From positions 3,883,501 through 3,947,500 of the forward strand of contig NZ_BNJI01000001.1 in assembly GCF_016587415.1 (NCBI RefSeq): 64,000 bases of DNA, given 5' to 3'. The stretch is from Ktedonobacter sp. SOSP1-85 (GTDB lineage Bacteria > Chloroflexota > Ktedonobacteria > Ktedonobacterales > Ktedonobacteraceae). The notes beneath the pieces were generated by a model that was not told the origin of the DNA, made no database searches, and worked only from the letters and a program-made list of their open reading frames with translations. This document shows, in pieces, positions 48,735-58,317 of this stretch; the first letter of the stretch is position 1, and the number at the start of each line of letters is the position of its first letter. The position numbers were made by a program, and so were the translations under genes.

Positions 48735-50399
48735 TTAGCGGTTGGTTGCCAGCGTATCTTTTTCTTCCTGTGTGCCCTCTTGCGATTGTTGTTGCTGCGC
48801 TATTGTAACACTGGCGCCTACGAAATCGCGGAAGAGAGGATGTGGCCGTGTGGGTCGGCTCTTAAACTCTGGATGGAATTGGGAGGCGACAAACCAGGGA
48901 TGATCCTTAACCTCAATAATTTCAACCAGGCTATTATCGGCTGAGCGACCACTGACGACGAGTCCGTGTGCCTCCATGCGTTTGCGATACTCGCTATTGA
49001 ACTCATAGCGATGGCGATGGCGCTCGAAGACGATAGGTTCATTATAGGCGGCGTAGGCCTTCGTATCCCTGGTGAGACAGCAGACCCAGTTGCCCAGGCG
49101 CATCGTACCACCCTTATCCGCCACCTGGCGCTGGGTAAGCATCAGGTCGATGACAGGGTTGGGCGTCTGGGGATCGAACTCGGAGCTATTAGCCTCTTTA
49201 AGTCCAAGCACATTGCGTGCGAACTCGACGACTGCGACCTGCATACCCAGGCATAGACCCAGGTAGGGGATATTGTTGCGTCGCGCGAAGCTGGCGGCCT
49301 TGATCTTGCCTTCGATGCCGCGATGGCCGAAGCCACCAGGAACGACGATACCAGAGAGTCCCTCCAGGACCTCGGCCTCATTCATCTTCTCAAGCGCTTC
49401 GGAGTTAATCCACTTGATGCGCACGTCGACATCATGGAACCAGCCAGCATGGTGCAGCGATTCCGCTACCGACATATAGGCGTCATGCAGCTCGACATAT
49501 TTGCCGACGAGGCCGATGGTGACCTCTGGGCGTGGACTCTTGATCTTTGCCACGAGCTGCTTCCACTCGTCCCATTTGGGAGCTTGGGCTTGTTGGGGCA
49601 GACCCAGTTCCTGCACCAGGTACTCACCCAGACCAGCCTCTTCGAGGACCAGGGGAACTTCATAGATGGTATCCGCGGTAAGCAGAGGAATGACCGCGCG
49701 CGCCTCAATGTTACAGAAGAGCGCGATCTTCTCGCGTAGCTCGTCGCTGACCTCGTGGTCGGAGCGGCAGAGGATGACATCGGGCTGAATGCCGACGCGC
49801 AGCAGCTCTTTGACGCTATGCTGTGTGGGCTTGGTTTTCAGCTCTTTCGAGGCACCCAGGTAAGGGAGCAGCGTCACGTGCAGATAGAGCACATCGCGAC
49901 GACCGACATCCTTACGCATCTGGCGAATGGCCTCCAGGAAGGGCTCGCCCTCGATATCGCCGACTGTACCGCCGACCTCAACAATGACAACATCAGCATC
50001 AGAATGGCGCGCAACCGCGTGCATCCTGGCTTTGATCTCATTTGTGATATGGGGGATAACCTGAATCGTGCCGCCGAGATATTCTCCGCGTCGCTCTTTG
50101 GCGATAACAGAGGCATAGACCTGCCCGGTCGTGATGTTATTGGCCTGGTATACGGGCTCGTCGGTAAAGCGCTCGTAGTGTCCCAGGTCCAGGTCTGTCT
50201 CGGCACCATCATCGGTGACGAAGACCTCGCCATGTTGATATGGTGACATCGTACCAGGATCAACGTTGATATAGGGGTCCAGCTTCATGAGCGAGACAGA
50301 GACTCCGCGATTCTTAAGAAGACGGCCCAGAGAGGCAACGCTGATGCCCTTACCTACCGATGAAGCCACCCCACCTGTAACAAAGATAAATTTTGACAT
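48735..50399 (-). CDS. pyrG: CTP synthase
   Basis: Protein of 554 residues. Amidoligase domain: FVTGGVASSVGKGISVASLG (P-loop), DPYINVDPGTMSPYQHGEVF, GGTVGDIEGEPF. Glutaminase domain: PGGFGHRGIEGK, GLCLGMQ with the nucleophilic Cys, and HPEFKSRP with the His-Glu pair. Converts UTP to CTP with glutamine. AGGAGG upstream of the ATG. Confidence 0.97.
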   Translation of the reverse strand: MSKFIFVTGGVASSVGKGISVASLGRLLKNRGVSVSLMKLDPYINVDPGTMSPYQHGEVFVTDDGAETDLDLGHYERFTDEPVYQANNITTGQVYASVIAKERRGEYLGGTIQVIPHITNEIKARMHAVARHSDADVVIVEVGGTVGDIEGEPFLEAIRQMRKDVGRRDVLYLHVTLLPYLGASKELKTKPTQHSVKELLRVGIQPDVILCRSDHEVSDELREKIALFCNIEARAVIPLLTADTIYEVPLVLEEAGLGEYLVQELGLPQQAQAPKWDEWKQLVAKIKSPRPEVTIGLVGKYVELHDAYMSVAESLHHAGWFHDVDVRIKWINSEALEKMNEAEVLEGLSGIVVPGGFGHRGIEGKIKAASFARRNNIPYLGLCLGMQVAVVEFARNVLGLKEANSSEFDPQTPNPVIDLMLTQRQVADKGGTMRLGNWVCCLTRDTKAYAAYNEPIVFERHRHRYEFNSEYRKRMEAHGLVVSGRSADNSLVEIIEVKDHPWFVASQFHPEFKSRPTRPHPLFRDFVGASVTIAQQQQSQEGTQEEKDTLATNR

Positions 50400-50526
50400 G
50401 CAAAAAACCTCCTCAAGCCGGAGCCTTTCCGTTTATGCAAATGAAACGATTACGTTGCAGCCTGCAACTTGCTGACGCAAGATAATAGACAAACTAAGAT
50501 TGTGAGAAGCTAAGATTCTGTTAAAA

Positions 50527-51162
50527 TTATGATCGTGGCGTGAGCAGCACGATCTGAGTTTCTACGGGAAGGGTGCCTGGTGTAACAACAAACTTTGCTT
50601 GTGGTGCCGGTGGCTCAACGCCCATCTCGCGGCAGAATTTATTGAGGGCGCCGGCGCTTTCTTCTAAGGCAGCATTGTAGTGCATCGGAATGACGATGCG
50701 GGGTTCTACTTGACTGATGACTTCCGCGGCCTGCGTTGCATGAATAGTGCTTTGTCCACCAATGGGAATCAATAAGATATCAGCATCGGCGACTTCCTCG
50801 AGTTGCTCTTCTTGCAGGGTATGTCCCAGGTCGCCCAGGTGGCAGATTACCAGGTCATCCATGTGGATCACGTAGATGGTGTTGCGCCCGCGCTCCTGTC
50901 CCCGTTTATTATCATGATAGGAGGCAATGCCCGTAATTAGCACATCGCTCACCTCATATTCACCAGGACTGCGCACAACACGAGGATTACCACCGACAGC
51001 GGCGCTATTGTTATGTCCGGGATGATCATGACTGATGGTGACGATGGGGGCACTGATCTTACCCAGCGAGGAGCCTTGCTGAGGAGTGAACGGGTCTGTT
51101 ACGAGTGCAACTTGCTTGCCACGAAGTTGGAAGCAAGCGTGACCGAGCCAGGTTATTTCCAT
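50527..51162 (-). CDS. MBL-fold metal-dependent hydrolase (UPF0173-like)
   Basis: Protein of 211 residues. Begins MEITWLGHACFQLRGK, typical of the UPF0173 / lactonase-like branch; metal motif SHDHPGHN corresponds to HxHxDH with Gly in place of the Asp; later ICHLGDLGH and IPMHYN ligands. Substrate unknown. An in-frame extension to 51426 lacks support. Confidence 0.85.
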   Translation of the reverse strand: MEITWLGHACFQLRGKQVALVTDPFTPQQGSSLGKISAPIVTISHDHPGHNNSAAVGGNPRVVRSPGEYEVSDVLITGIASYHDNKRGQERGRNTIYVIHMDDLVICHLGDLGHTLQEEQLEEVADADILLIPIGGQSTIHATQAAEVISQVEPRIVIPMHYNAALEESAGALNKFCREMGVEPPAPQAKFVVTPGTLPVETQIVLLTPRS

Positions 51163-51358
51163 AAGCTTTTGCTTTTTCGCTTTTCTACATAAGATCGGGC
51201 GGGGACCAAATGTCCTCGCCCGGATTGTATTGTACCATATGGATAGGTCACCTACAAGGGCATAGCCTGTTTTGCCAACAGGCCTGAGCGACGTGCGTGA
51301 TGTATTAGTTTTCATCATCGACAACAGCTCTACGCTCTTTAATGGAGCAATTACCAAA

Positions 51359-51385
51359 TTGTAGGGTCCAAGCTGGCTTGGACTC
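51359..51385. repeat. Left half of a GTAGGGTCCATGC-family palindrome
   Basis: TTGTAGGGTCCAAGCTGGCT and the next bases match the arms at 13972 and 46277. No matching right arm; the complex repeat at 51430 follows instead. Confidence 0.7.
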
Positions 51386-51429
51386 CGAGCGAAGCGATTC
51401 AGCAACCACGCGAGGTGGCTTCCCATGCC

Positions 51430-51730
51430 GGTAGGGACCAGCTTTAGCGCGTCCCATTGGCGTCAAGTGAAGGAGTCTACGCTTCTGCAGGATGGGTTAC
51501 GCGAGGTCCGCCACCCATGCCGGAGGGGCCTTGGTAGTGCTTCTCAAGGGCGCACCTACCAGGCCCCTCCGGCTGGGTGGCTCCCTCTCCCTGCCATGCC
51601 CCACGACCAGCAGGGACGGATGGTAGGTGCGCCCTTGAGAAGCACTCCCTTCCGTCCCTGCATGGGCGTGGGACCAAGCAGGCAACTCTTATCTTGACGC
51701 CAATGGGACCAGCTTTAGCGCGTCCCTACC
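51430..51730. repeat. Complex nested palindrome, about 300 bp
   Basis: GGGACCAGCTTTAGCGCGTC occurs at both ends in the same orientation. Inside them CATTGGCGTCAAG faces CTTGACGCCAATG. Further in, a 25-base segment starting GTGCTTCTCAAGGGCGCACC near 51537 faces its complement near 51630. Each of these is also the loop of its own hairpin (CCGGAGGGGCC/GGCCCCTCCGG and CAGGGACGGA/TCCGTCCCTG). So alternative foldings compete. The right end overlaps the stop codon of the glycosyltransferase gene. Confidence 0.75.
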
Positions 51731-52712
51731 ATATGGGGGGAGGCAGGTCCATGTCCAGGTCTTTGGTGGAGTGTATGGTCTGCCAGATATGGTGTTCCCG
51801 GTGGTAGAGATAATCCAGGTAGCCTTGTAGGCGCGCATAGCTCTCAAGCACGACCGCCCCTAATGTCCAGAGAGCCTTGCGTGGCGTACTAAGCGCATAC
51901 CTGTGTGTGGCAAGCAACTGGCGTATGATAGGGAGCGCGCGCATAGTTGAGGCTTCGTAGTGTTGCTGCTCTTTGACCTGCAAATGGCCGGCATAGATCC
52001 GGCGTCGCTGGCGGAGAAAGTCTTTAATCGTGAGTGGACCTTTGTTGTAGACTACACAGTATGGCTCGTAGTAGAGTTGATAGCCAAGCTGCGAGATCAG
52101 GGCCTGGAGCGAGATCTCATCAACGGCGCTTCTGATGGGGATGCCTGCGACTACATTCCGAAAGGCTACGACCTCTCCTAACTTGGGTGCCTGCTCCGCC
52201 AGGCGATCGTGCAGGTGCCAGAGCAAATGGACGACATGCCCCATAAATGTGCGTGGATTATTGACAGGTATCGGTCTGCCCCCAACCATGCCGATATGTG
52301 TATCTAGCAACGGTGCGCAGAGATGCTCCAGTGCTCCGGGAGCAGGAATGGTATCGCCTCCCAGTAAGACGACGACCTCGCTTTCGACGTGCGCGAGGAA
52401 TAAGTTGATCGCTGAAGCCTTCCCCTCGCGCTGTTCCTGGATATAGAGCTTCACTCGTGACTCATGCGCGGCAACGTCGCGCACGATGGGAATCGTACGA
52501 TCTGTGCAGCCGCTCGCGACGATGATGATTTCGTGGATATCGAGCGTGATGCTCTGTTGTGCGAGCACAGCCTGGAGTGTACGAGCGATATTCGCCTCTT
52601 CATTGTAGGCCATAATGCCGACGCTACAGCTCAGACGCTGAGGTTGCCGGACGCTGCTTGTCTGATAGTGTTCAGATCTGTGTAGATGTGCTTCCGCGAT
52701 AGGTATCGCCAT
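51726..52712 (-). CDS. Family 2 glycosyltransferase
   Basis: Protein of 328 residues. GT-A fold: SVGIMAYNEEANIARTLQAV, IIIVASGCTDRT, EGKASAINLFLAHVESEVVVLLGGDTIP (DxD-like metal site seen as GGD), later LRQRRRIYAGHLQVK corresponding to the QxxRW/Q-x-x-R acceptor motif. No obvious membrane segments. ATG 52712 has AGGAGG 10 bases upstream. Likely makes a surface polysaccharide or lipid-linked sugar; substrate unknown. Confidence 0.88.
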   Translation of the reverse strand: MAIPIAEAHLHRSEHYQTSSVRQPQRLSCSVGIMAYNEEANIARTLQAVLAQQSITLDIHEIIIVASGCTDRTIPIVRDVAAHESRVKLYIQEQREGKASAINLFLAHVESEVVVLLGGDTIPAPGALEHLCAPLLDTHIGMVGGRPIPVNNPRTFMGHVVHLLWHLHDRLAEQAPKLGEVVAFRNVVAGIPIRSAVDEISLQALISQLGYQLYYEPYCVVYNKGPLTIKDFLRQRRRIYAGHLQVKEQQHYEASTMRALPIIRQLLATHRYALSTPRKALWTLGAVVLESYARLQGYLDYLYHREHHIWQTIHSTKDLDMDLPPPIW

Positions 52713-52868
52713 AACCCATAGTCCTCCTTCCACTTATCGGAAGAGCGAGCATAGCTCTCCGACTTCCCCCTCTGTTACTGAGACCAGTATACTGCACATT
52801 GCATGCTAACAAAGCCTTTTATAGTACCCCTGGCGCTATTTATGAATAACATGTAATTGTATAGTTCT

Positions 52869-52935
52869 ATATGCAAAGTCTATGGGCACGGCTGACGGGC
52901 CATCTGCCCGTCAGCCGTGCCCATAGACTTTGCAT
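52869..52935. repeat. 31-bp perfect hairpin between divergent genes
   Basis: Arms 52869-52899 and 52905-52935, loop CATCT. Between divergent glycosyltransferase and secG genes, directly upstream of the secG promoter. Confidence 0.8.
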
Positions 52936-52958
52936 ACATCTCGACTGAAGGTTGGAAG

Positions 52959-52968
52959 TATGGTATAA
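52959..52968 (+). promoter_or_regulatory. Extended -10 promoter of secG
   Basis: ATGGTATAAT: TATAAT at 52963-52968 with TG at the extended -10 position. No good -35 hexamer, as expected for this class. Confidence 0.6.
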
Positions 52969-53080
52969 TCACCTCCACCGGGGATGTTTCTGCCTTCTCG
53001 GTTGCTTTAATCTTCAATCGTACCTGTGTTGGTAAAAAGCGCCTGTTTTGAGCCAGCCCATACGAAAGAGAGGAATACTC

Positions 53081-53320
53081 TTGTTACAGCAGTGGCTTCC
53101 TGCGATTCGCATTGTTCAGATCATCCTCTGCTTTGCCGTGATCGTCTTCATCCTTTTGCAGGCACGTGGTGCTGGTCTGGGCAGCGCCTTTGGTGGCAGC
53201 AGCGCTGGCTCAGTCTTTAAGACGCGCCGTGGAGTAGAGCGCCTGATCTTCAATCTCACGATTATTTTCGTGGTGTTGTTCGCGCTAATTTCCATTCTCA
53301 GTGCTGCCCTTATTCGGTAA
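53081..53320 (+). CDS. secG: Protein translocase subunit SecG
   Basis: Protein of 79 residues with two TM segments (IVQIILCFAVIVFILLQARG and LIFNLTIIFVVLFALISIL) around the conserved loop GLGSAFGGSSAGSVFKTRRG. Accessory part of the SecYEG channel. TTG start with AGAGAGGA 6 bases upstream; a TTG at 53048 in frame is less well placed. Confidence 0.93.
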   Translation: MLQQWLPAIRIVQIILCFAVIVFILLQARGAGLGSAFGGSSAGSVFKTRRGVERLIFNLTIIFVVLFALISILSAALIR

Positions 53321-53333
53321 CGCCTTTACCCAC

Positions 53334-54146
53334 ATGTATAGGATGCGCCAGCAGAGGATTGGGAACCCTGGCTCTCGACGTATACTGCCTCCAGTATGGG
53401 TCAGGGCTTTGTGTATCCTCTGCCTGGCGATGCTATTCCTGGCCGGTTGCTCTTCTCCCTTAACAGGGCAGGAACATAATGGCAAGCTGGCAATCCAGGC
53501 AGCGCCGCAGGCGCGTATGACCTATGTCGCGATTGGGGCCTCCGATACCTATGGCACTGGCAGCAAAAATCCCCGCACCGAGAGCTGGCCAGCCGTTCTC
53601 TCACGCATGCTTGCTCATAATGGAGATGGCAAGATGCAAGAACAGAGCCTGGGACAGAATACTGTCCGGCTGATCAACCTTGGCATTCCAGGTATGCACG
53701 CTCATGATGCACTTGGCGTTGAGCTACCAGTCGCCATCGATGCCCATCCCAACTTGATTACTGTCTGGTTGGCGGTCAATGACCTGGTCGATAATGTACC
53801 TCCCTCTAGCTATGCCCAGGACCTTGAGCGCCTGCTGCAAGATTTACAGACTAAGCTCCCGCATGTGCGAATTATCATCGCAAACGTCCCCGATTTAACC
53901 CTTCTTCCTCGTTTCAGTTCAACGGATACCACACAACTCGCGCATTCAGTTGCTAGCTATAATGCTGTTATACAGTCTGTTGTAGATCGTCACCATGTAG
54001 TGCTGATTGACCTTTTCCAGGCCTGGCAGCAACTAGCCTCGCATCCAGAGTTTATTAGCGATGATGGTTTTCATCCAAGTGCTGCGGGGTACGCGCGTCT
54101 AGCTCAGCTGTTCTACCAGGGCATGAAACAACACAGGATCATATGA
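53334..54146 (+). CDS. SGNH/GDSL-hydrolase lipoprotein
   Basis: Protein of 270 residues. Signal peptide with lipobox FLAGCSS. SGNH blocks: YVAIGASDTYGTGS, NLGIPGMHAHDA, WLAVNDLVD, SDDGFHPSAAGYARLA. Paralogue of 28979-29716. Start uncertain: ATG at 53334 or 53343, neither with a good ribosome site; it lies 13 bases behind secG. The stop overlaps the following FtsX-type permease start (ATGA), so hydrolase and permease are made together. Confidence 0.85.
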   Translation: MYRMRQQRIGNPGSRRILPPVWVRALCILCLAMLFLAGCSSPLTGQEHNGKLAIQAAPQARMTYVAIGASDTYGTGSKNPRTESWPAVLSRMLAHNGDGKMQEQSLGQNTVRLINLGIPGMHAHDALGVELPVAIDAHPNLITVWLAVNDLVDNVPPSSYAQDLERLLQDLQTKLPHVRIIIANVPDLTLLPRFSSTDTTQLAHSVASYNAVIQSVVDRHHVVLIDLFQAWQQLASHPEFISDDGFHPSAAGYARLAQLFYQGMKQHRII

Positions 54147-57100
54147 CAGCTCTGTTTGGTATTCCAATGGATCGCTTTGCGCTGGCTCTGATGATCATCA
54201 CAGGGGTGATCGTTGTCGTTGTGCTGCTTCTGGCGCTGACCAACATGCTCTTCTTTAAGATTGGCGTGCGCAATATTCCACGACGGCGTTCACAGATGTT
54301 CCTGATCATTGGCGCGTTGATGCTTTCAACTACCCTCCTCTCCAGCGTGTTAACGACTGGTGATGTCTTAACCTCAACTGTGCAGACGGTGGCGGTCTTT
54401 AATTGGGGCAACGTAGATGAACTCGTCGAAGGCGGCTCGGGTACTCTGGGCGTATACTCGGAGCGTATCTACCAGCGCTTACAGACGAGAGCGCAGCAGG
54501 AGCCCGATATTACGGCCCTGGGCGCGGCATTACGCATGCAGAATATTCTTATCGCCGATGAAACCTCGCGCCAGGTTCGCTCCAAGGTCACGGCTTTGGG
54601 AATCGTTCCCGATAGCGAACTAGGCTTTGGCGGCATGACCGACCAGGCGACCAGACAGCATCGCACAATCCGCGAGCTGGGGAAGAACGAAGTCTACCTC
54701 AATATCACTACGGCCCAGTTCCTCAATGCCAGTAGTGGCGACACGCTCTATCTCTATTCCCAGGACTGGCCTGGTAAGCGCTTCCAGGTGCGTGTCGCGG
54801 GGATTGTCAGCAACGATGGCCTGGTAGGGGATAACCCCTTTCTCCTGGCGAATGTACAGACCATGCGCGGCTTCCAGGACCTTGACGAACCCGTGATCAA
54901 TCAAATTTTTGTGCGCAACCGTAGTGGGACGGAGCCTGATGGCACCTCGCTCTCCGACGTGGTTTCGGTTAAGCTGGAGCAGATGGCCCCGCGTTCAGTG
55001 CATGTGATTCAGGTCAAACAGCAGGGGGTGGAGAATACGCAGAAAGCAGAGGATATCTTTTCGCGGATCTTTGCCCTCTTTACCCTTTTTGCCCTGGCGA
55101 TTGGCCTGCTGCTGATCCTGCTTATCTTTGTGTTGCTCGCGGCAGAACGGCGCAAGGAGATGGGCATGGCGCGCGCCATTGGCGTGCAGAGACGTCACCT
55201 GATCTTGATGTTTCTCTTCGAGGGCGCGGTCTATGATCTGCTGGCTTCCTTTGTTGGCCTGCTCTTTGGCGTTGGTGGTGGCGCGGCGCTGATCTGGTTC
55301 TTGCGTCCATTGATGGCGCGCTTTAACTTCCCGCTCAAATTTAGTGTCCAGCCGCGTAGCTTTATTATTGCCTATTGCCTGGGAGTCATATTTACCTTCT
55401 GCTCGGTTGTTTTTTCCTCCTGGCTGGTGAGCCGCATGAATGTTATCGAGGCCTTGCGAGATTTGCCTGAGGCCGGAAAACAGGTGTCGTTGCGTGAGTC
55501 ATTGCAGCGCGCCTGGCAGATGTTGCGTCTGCTGGTGCGCTCTGGAGGGGCACCCGTTGGCAGCAAACCCACGTCACGGAGGCGGCAGGCGCGGCGCATG
55601 GCGATGGAAGTTCTGCCCGAGGCCGTCAGTGGGCTGGCGATACTCCTGGTGGAGATTGGCCTGGTGCCGCTGGTGATTGGTTGGTGGCTATTTCGCTTAG
55701 GGCTACAGCAGCAGCAGGTGTTGTCCTTCTCTTGCGGCATATCGCTGCTTGTGGTGGGTGTTGGACTGGGGATGCGCAGGCTGGTGACATGGTTGTTAGA
55801 TATCTTTAACTGGCGAGCGTGGAGGCGCGAGAACTACGCGGCGTCGCGCCGAATTGCTGGCGGTCTCTTTGCCGCGCTGGCGGGCTTGTTGCTCCTGGGA
55901 TATTGGGCGTTGCCTTTTGATATCCTGGCGATCCTGGGCTTTCATCGCTTTCAGGGAGGCATTGAGATCTTCTTTGTCGCGGGTATTATGATGGTGCTGG
56001 GGGCGACCTGGGCCCTGATCGCCAATGCGGGTTTGCTTATCTCGCCGTTGTTGCGCATGTGGACGATTGTTCCACGTCTCTACGCTACGATGCGCCTGGC
56101 TGCGGCCTACCCGCTACACCGCCGCTTCCGTATGGGCCTGAGCGTGGTCATGTTTAGCCTGGTTGTGTTCGCCATGACCGTGATGGCCGTGATTACAAAC
56201 TCCGTGCAGAACAGTTACGCCGATATCGATCAGCAGACGGGCGGGTATGATATTCAAGCGACCGCCTATTTTAAGTCGTTACCGGATCTCTCGACATCGC
56301 TTGCCGCGCATGGTTTTGCCACCTCTCAATTCTCTGCTATCGGAATGCGGAGCGCGACGGAGGTTGGCGTGATGCAGTTGAGCGCGAATGCTCCCCGCTG
56401 GAGCATCTATCCAGCACAGCTTGTTGATGGCGGCTTCTTGCAGGGCTATGGTTTGCATCTCTCCGCGCGTGCGAAGGGATTTGAGAACGACGCAGCCATC
56501 TGGACCGCGCTACAACAGCACCCTGACTATGCCTTGATTGATAGCAGCGCCTTGCCATATCGCTCACCTTTTCCAGTCTATGATCCATCGGTGCCAGCTC
56601 CCAGCGAGTACACTGTTCCTGCCACACCACCCAATATTGATCCACAGACCGCTTTCTCACTCAGTGGTGTTGTGCAAGGAGACAGGAGCTTTTCCGCTGT
56701 TCCACTCTGGCTGGTCGGCCCAAGCACCAAAGAGGCGATGAAGGTAACAGTTATTGGAGTCGTGGATAACAGCGACGCCTCTCATTTTGGTCTCTATGTT
56801 CCCCGTTCCGCTGCCAGCGTTCGGGCCTTGACGGGTGCCTCATTTACCAGTGCCCAACCTCAGTTGCAGACCTATTATTTTAAGGTCGCGCCCGGACAGG
56901 ATAAGCGGGCTCTGGCACTGGCGCTGGGTTCAGCCTACCTCGATTATGGGCTGGAAACAACCGTACTCGAAGATGTAATCTGGCAGCTACGTGGGCCACG
57001 AATATTGTTGAGTAATGTCTTGATTGGTGTTGTAGGAGTGACGCTCTTACTGGGGGTAGCCGCGCTGGCCATTACGGGAACGCGTGCCGTTATTGAGCGT

Positions 57101-57412
57101 CGTCAACAGATTGGTATGTTGCGCGCGCTTGGGTGTAGCAGGAGCATGGTGCGCTGGGCCTTTCTGCTGGAGTCATTCTTAGTGGGTGCCTTTGGCAGCG
57201 TTCTGGGTATTGGTTTAGGGATTATCTTATCGCGTAATATCTTTGCCGCTAACTTCTTTGAGCAGTATCAGACCGGGTTGACCTTTACCATTCCCTGGTA
57301 CTACCTGGCCGCCATTGCCGGAATCGCGCTGTTGGCCTCCTTCCTGGGGGCCTTGCTCCCGGCCTGGCAGGCTGGCCGAATTGCGCCAGCGGAGGCGCTG
57401 CGCTATCAGTAA
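54143..57412 (+). CDS. Large FtsX/MacB-type ABC transporter permease
   Basis: Protein of 1089 residues. N-terminal TM, a large outer domain (about 75-290), FtsX core 1 (about 300-440: FALAIGLLLILLIFVLLAAERRKEMGMARAIGVQRRH), a middle block of extra TM segments (about 475-700), a second outer domain (about 705-950) and FtsX core 2 (about 955-1085: ALAITGTRAVIERRQQIGMLRALGCSR, ending PAEALRYQ). Ten or so TM segments. The cognate LolD/MacB-type ATPase is not in the window. Coupling with a lipoprotein hydrolase suggests lipoprotein or envelope-lipid export (inference). Confidence 0.88.
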   Translation: MTALFGIPMDRFALALMIITGVIVVVVLLLALTNMLFFKIGVRNIPRRRSQMFLIIGALMLSTTLLSSVLTTGDVLTSTVQTVAVFNWGNVDELVEGGSGTLGVYSERIYQRLQTRAQQEPDITALGAALRMQNILIADETSRQVRSKVTALGIVPDSELGFGGMTDQATRQHRTIRELGKNEVYLNITTAQFLNASSGDTLYLYSQDWPGKRFQVRVAGIVSNDGLVGDNPFLLANVQTMRGFQDLDEPVINQIFVRNRSGTEPDGTSLSDVVSVKLEQMAPRSVHVIQVKQQGVENTQKAEDIFSRIFALFTLFALAIGLLLILLIFVLLAAERRKEMGMARAIGVQRRHLILMFLFEGAVYDLLASFVGLLFGVGGGAALIWFLRPLMARFNFPLKFSVQPRSFIIAYCLGVIFTFCSVVFSSWLVSRMNVIEALRDLPEAGKQVSLRESLQRAWQMLRLLVRSGGAPVGSKPTSRRRQARRMAMEVLPEAVSGLAILLVEIGLVPLVIGWWLFRLGLQQQQVLSFSCGISLLVVGVGLGMRRLVTWLLDIFNWRAWRRENYAASRRIAGGLFAALAGLLLLGYWALPFDILAILGFHRFQGGIEIFFVAGIMMVLGATWALIANAGLLISPLLRMWTIVPRLYATMRLAAAYPLHRRFRMGLSVVMFSLVVFAMTVMAVITNSVQNSYADIDQQTGGYDIQATAYFKSLPDLSTSLAAHGFATSQFSAIGMRSATEVGVMQLSANAPRWSIYPAQLVDGGFLQGYGLHLSARAKGFENDAAIWTALQQHPDYALIDSSALPYRSPFPVYDPSVPAPSEYTVPATPPNIDPQTAFSLSGVVQGDRSFSAVPLWLVGPSTKEAMKVTVIGVVDNSDASHFGLYVPRSAASVRALTGASFTSAQPQLQTYYFKVAPGQDKRALALALGSAYLDYGLETTVLEDVIWQLRGPRILLSNVLIGVVGVTLLLGVAALAITGTRAVIERRQQIGMLRALGCSRSMVRWAFLLESFLVGAFGSVLGIGLGIILSRNIFAANFFEQYQTGLTFTIPWYYLAAIAGIALLASFLGALLPAWQAGRIAPAEALRYQ

Positions 57413-57935
57413 GGCGCTGTCTTCAGGCTCCTTCGTAGGCTAGCAGAAGTACTAGTGTTCTAGCTTTCTGCACCTTCTATTTGCGCTATTCAGTCAATAA
57501 TAATATAGTAATGACTGAGTAGACATTTTGCGATTGTTCATGTTTAGAGCTGTCATAGGAAGCGTCTCTTTTTGTACCTTTGTAGAGATACTAGCGATAC
57601 CAGCTTGTATGAAAGCCAGTGATTGCCAGCGAACTAGGATTATTGGTATGGGACATGTAGGGCATGAAATGGCCCGCGTGCAACGTTTCGCTGTGATAAG
57701 CGTCTTATAGATTGATAGGCAAGAAATTTCACCCTATAGCGAAAGCTCTCAGAAATGGGAGTGTGTTTTTGTACATTGTTTGTGGGGGAAGCGTGCCTGG
57801 TAGCGGGCGAAGCGCCTGGCTACTGGTATACCCAGGATGCAGTAAACGTTGAAATACTGCGTATCCGAAGGGTGATTATGCCCGGCGGGTTCCTACGAAA
57901 GCGGAAGCCTTATGCACCTTACTCAAGAGGTCGGT
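57413..57935 (+). other. Gene-free region rich in hairpins before a small gene
   Basis: No believable coding frame. From 57780 on there are consecutive short stems: GTAGC...GGCG-AAG-CGCC...GCTAC (about 57800-57826), GCAGTA/TACTGC (about 57839-57860), GGG/CCC around 57875, and GGTTCC/GGAAGCC (about 57889-57908). The last ends just before the small gene at 57936. Might be a structured leader; no known riboswitch recognised. Confidence 0.35.
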
Positions 57936-58295
57936 ATGGTTGTACAAAGATATGGGCGTTTCCTGTTACATGAGGTGTTGGTGAGCAAGGGAGAGCGTCT
58001 GCGCCATACCGCTTTATTGCAAATTACGGTATCTCAGGATTCTGGGAATGATATTGTCATTGCCTACTTACCGACGCGTTTTGGTTCGCTGGCATCGGTC
58101 AAGGAGCGCACCCATATCTGGCTAATGGAGCAGGCATGCCAGATTGAGAAGACGAGGCGCTGGCTCAGGGAGACCTGCGATCCTGAAGTAAAAGCCAAGT
58201 TTCAAGCGCTTCTAGATATTTGGGAGCCATGCTATCGTGAAGTATCGCTGGCTCTGGCTGAGTTAGATAACACGACCCTGGCAAGCGACAATTAA
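57936..58295 (+). CDS. Hypothetical protein
   Basis: Protein of 119 residues. Beta-rich N-terminal half (YGRFLLHEVLVSKGERLRHTALLQITVSQDSGNDIVIAYLP) and helical C-terminal half (HIWLMEQACQIEKTRRWLRETCDPEVKAKFQALLDIWEPCYREV). No signal peptide, no TM. AAGAGG lies 5 bases before ATG 57936; an in-frame ATG at 57912 is an alternative. Function unknown. Confidence 0.6.
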   Translation: MVVQRYGRFLLHEVLVSKGERLRHTALLQITVSQDSGNDIVIAYLPTRFGSLASVKERTHIWLMEQACQIEKTRRWLRETCDPEVKAKFQALLDIWEPCYREVSLALAELDNTTLASDN

Positions 58296-58317
58296 AGCGT
58301 ATAGCTAGCTCGCCAGG

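Noticed and set aside
57755..57973. 72-codon frame across the hairpin-rich gap
   Set aside because: No ribosome site, runs into the start of the supported gene at 57936 in another frame, and the stretch is filled with stem-loops.
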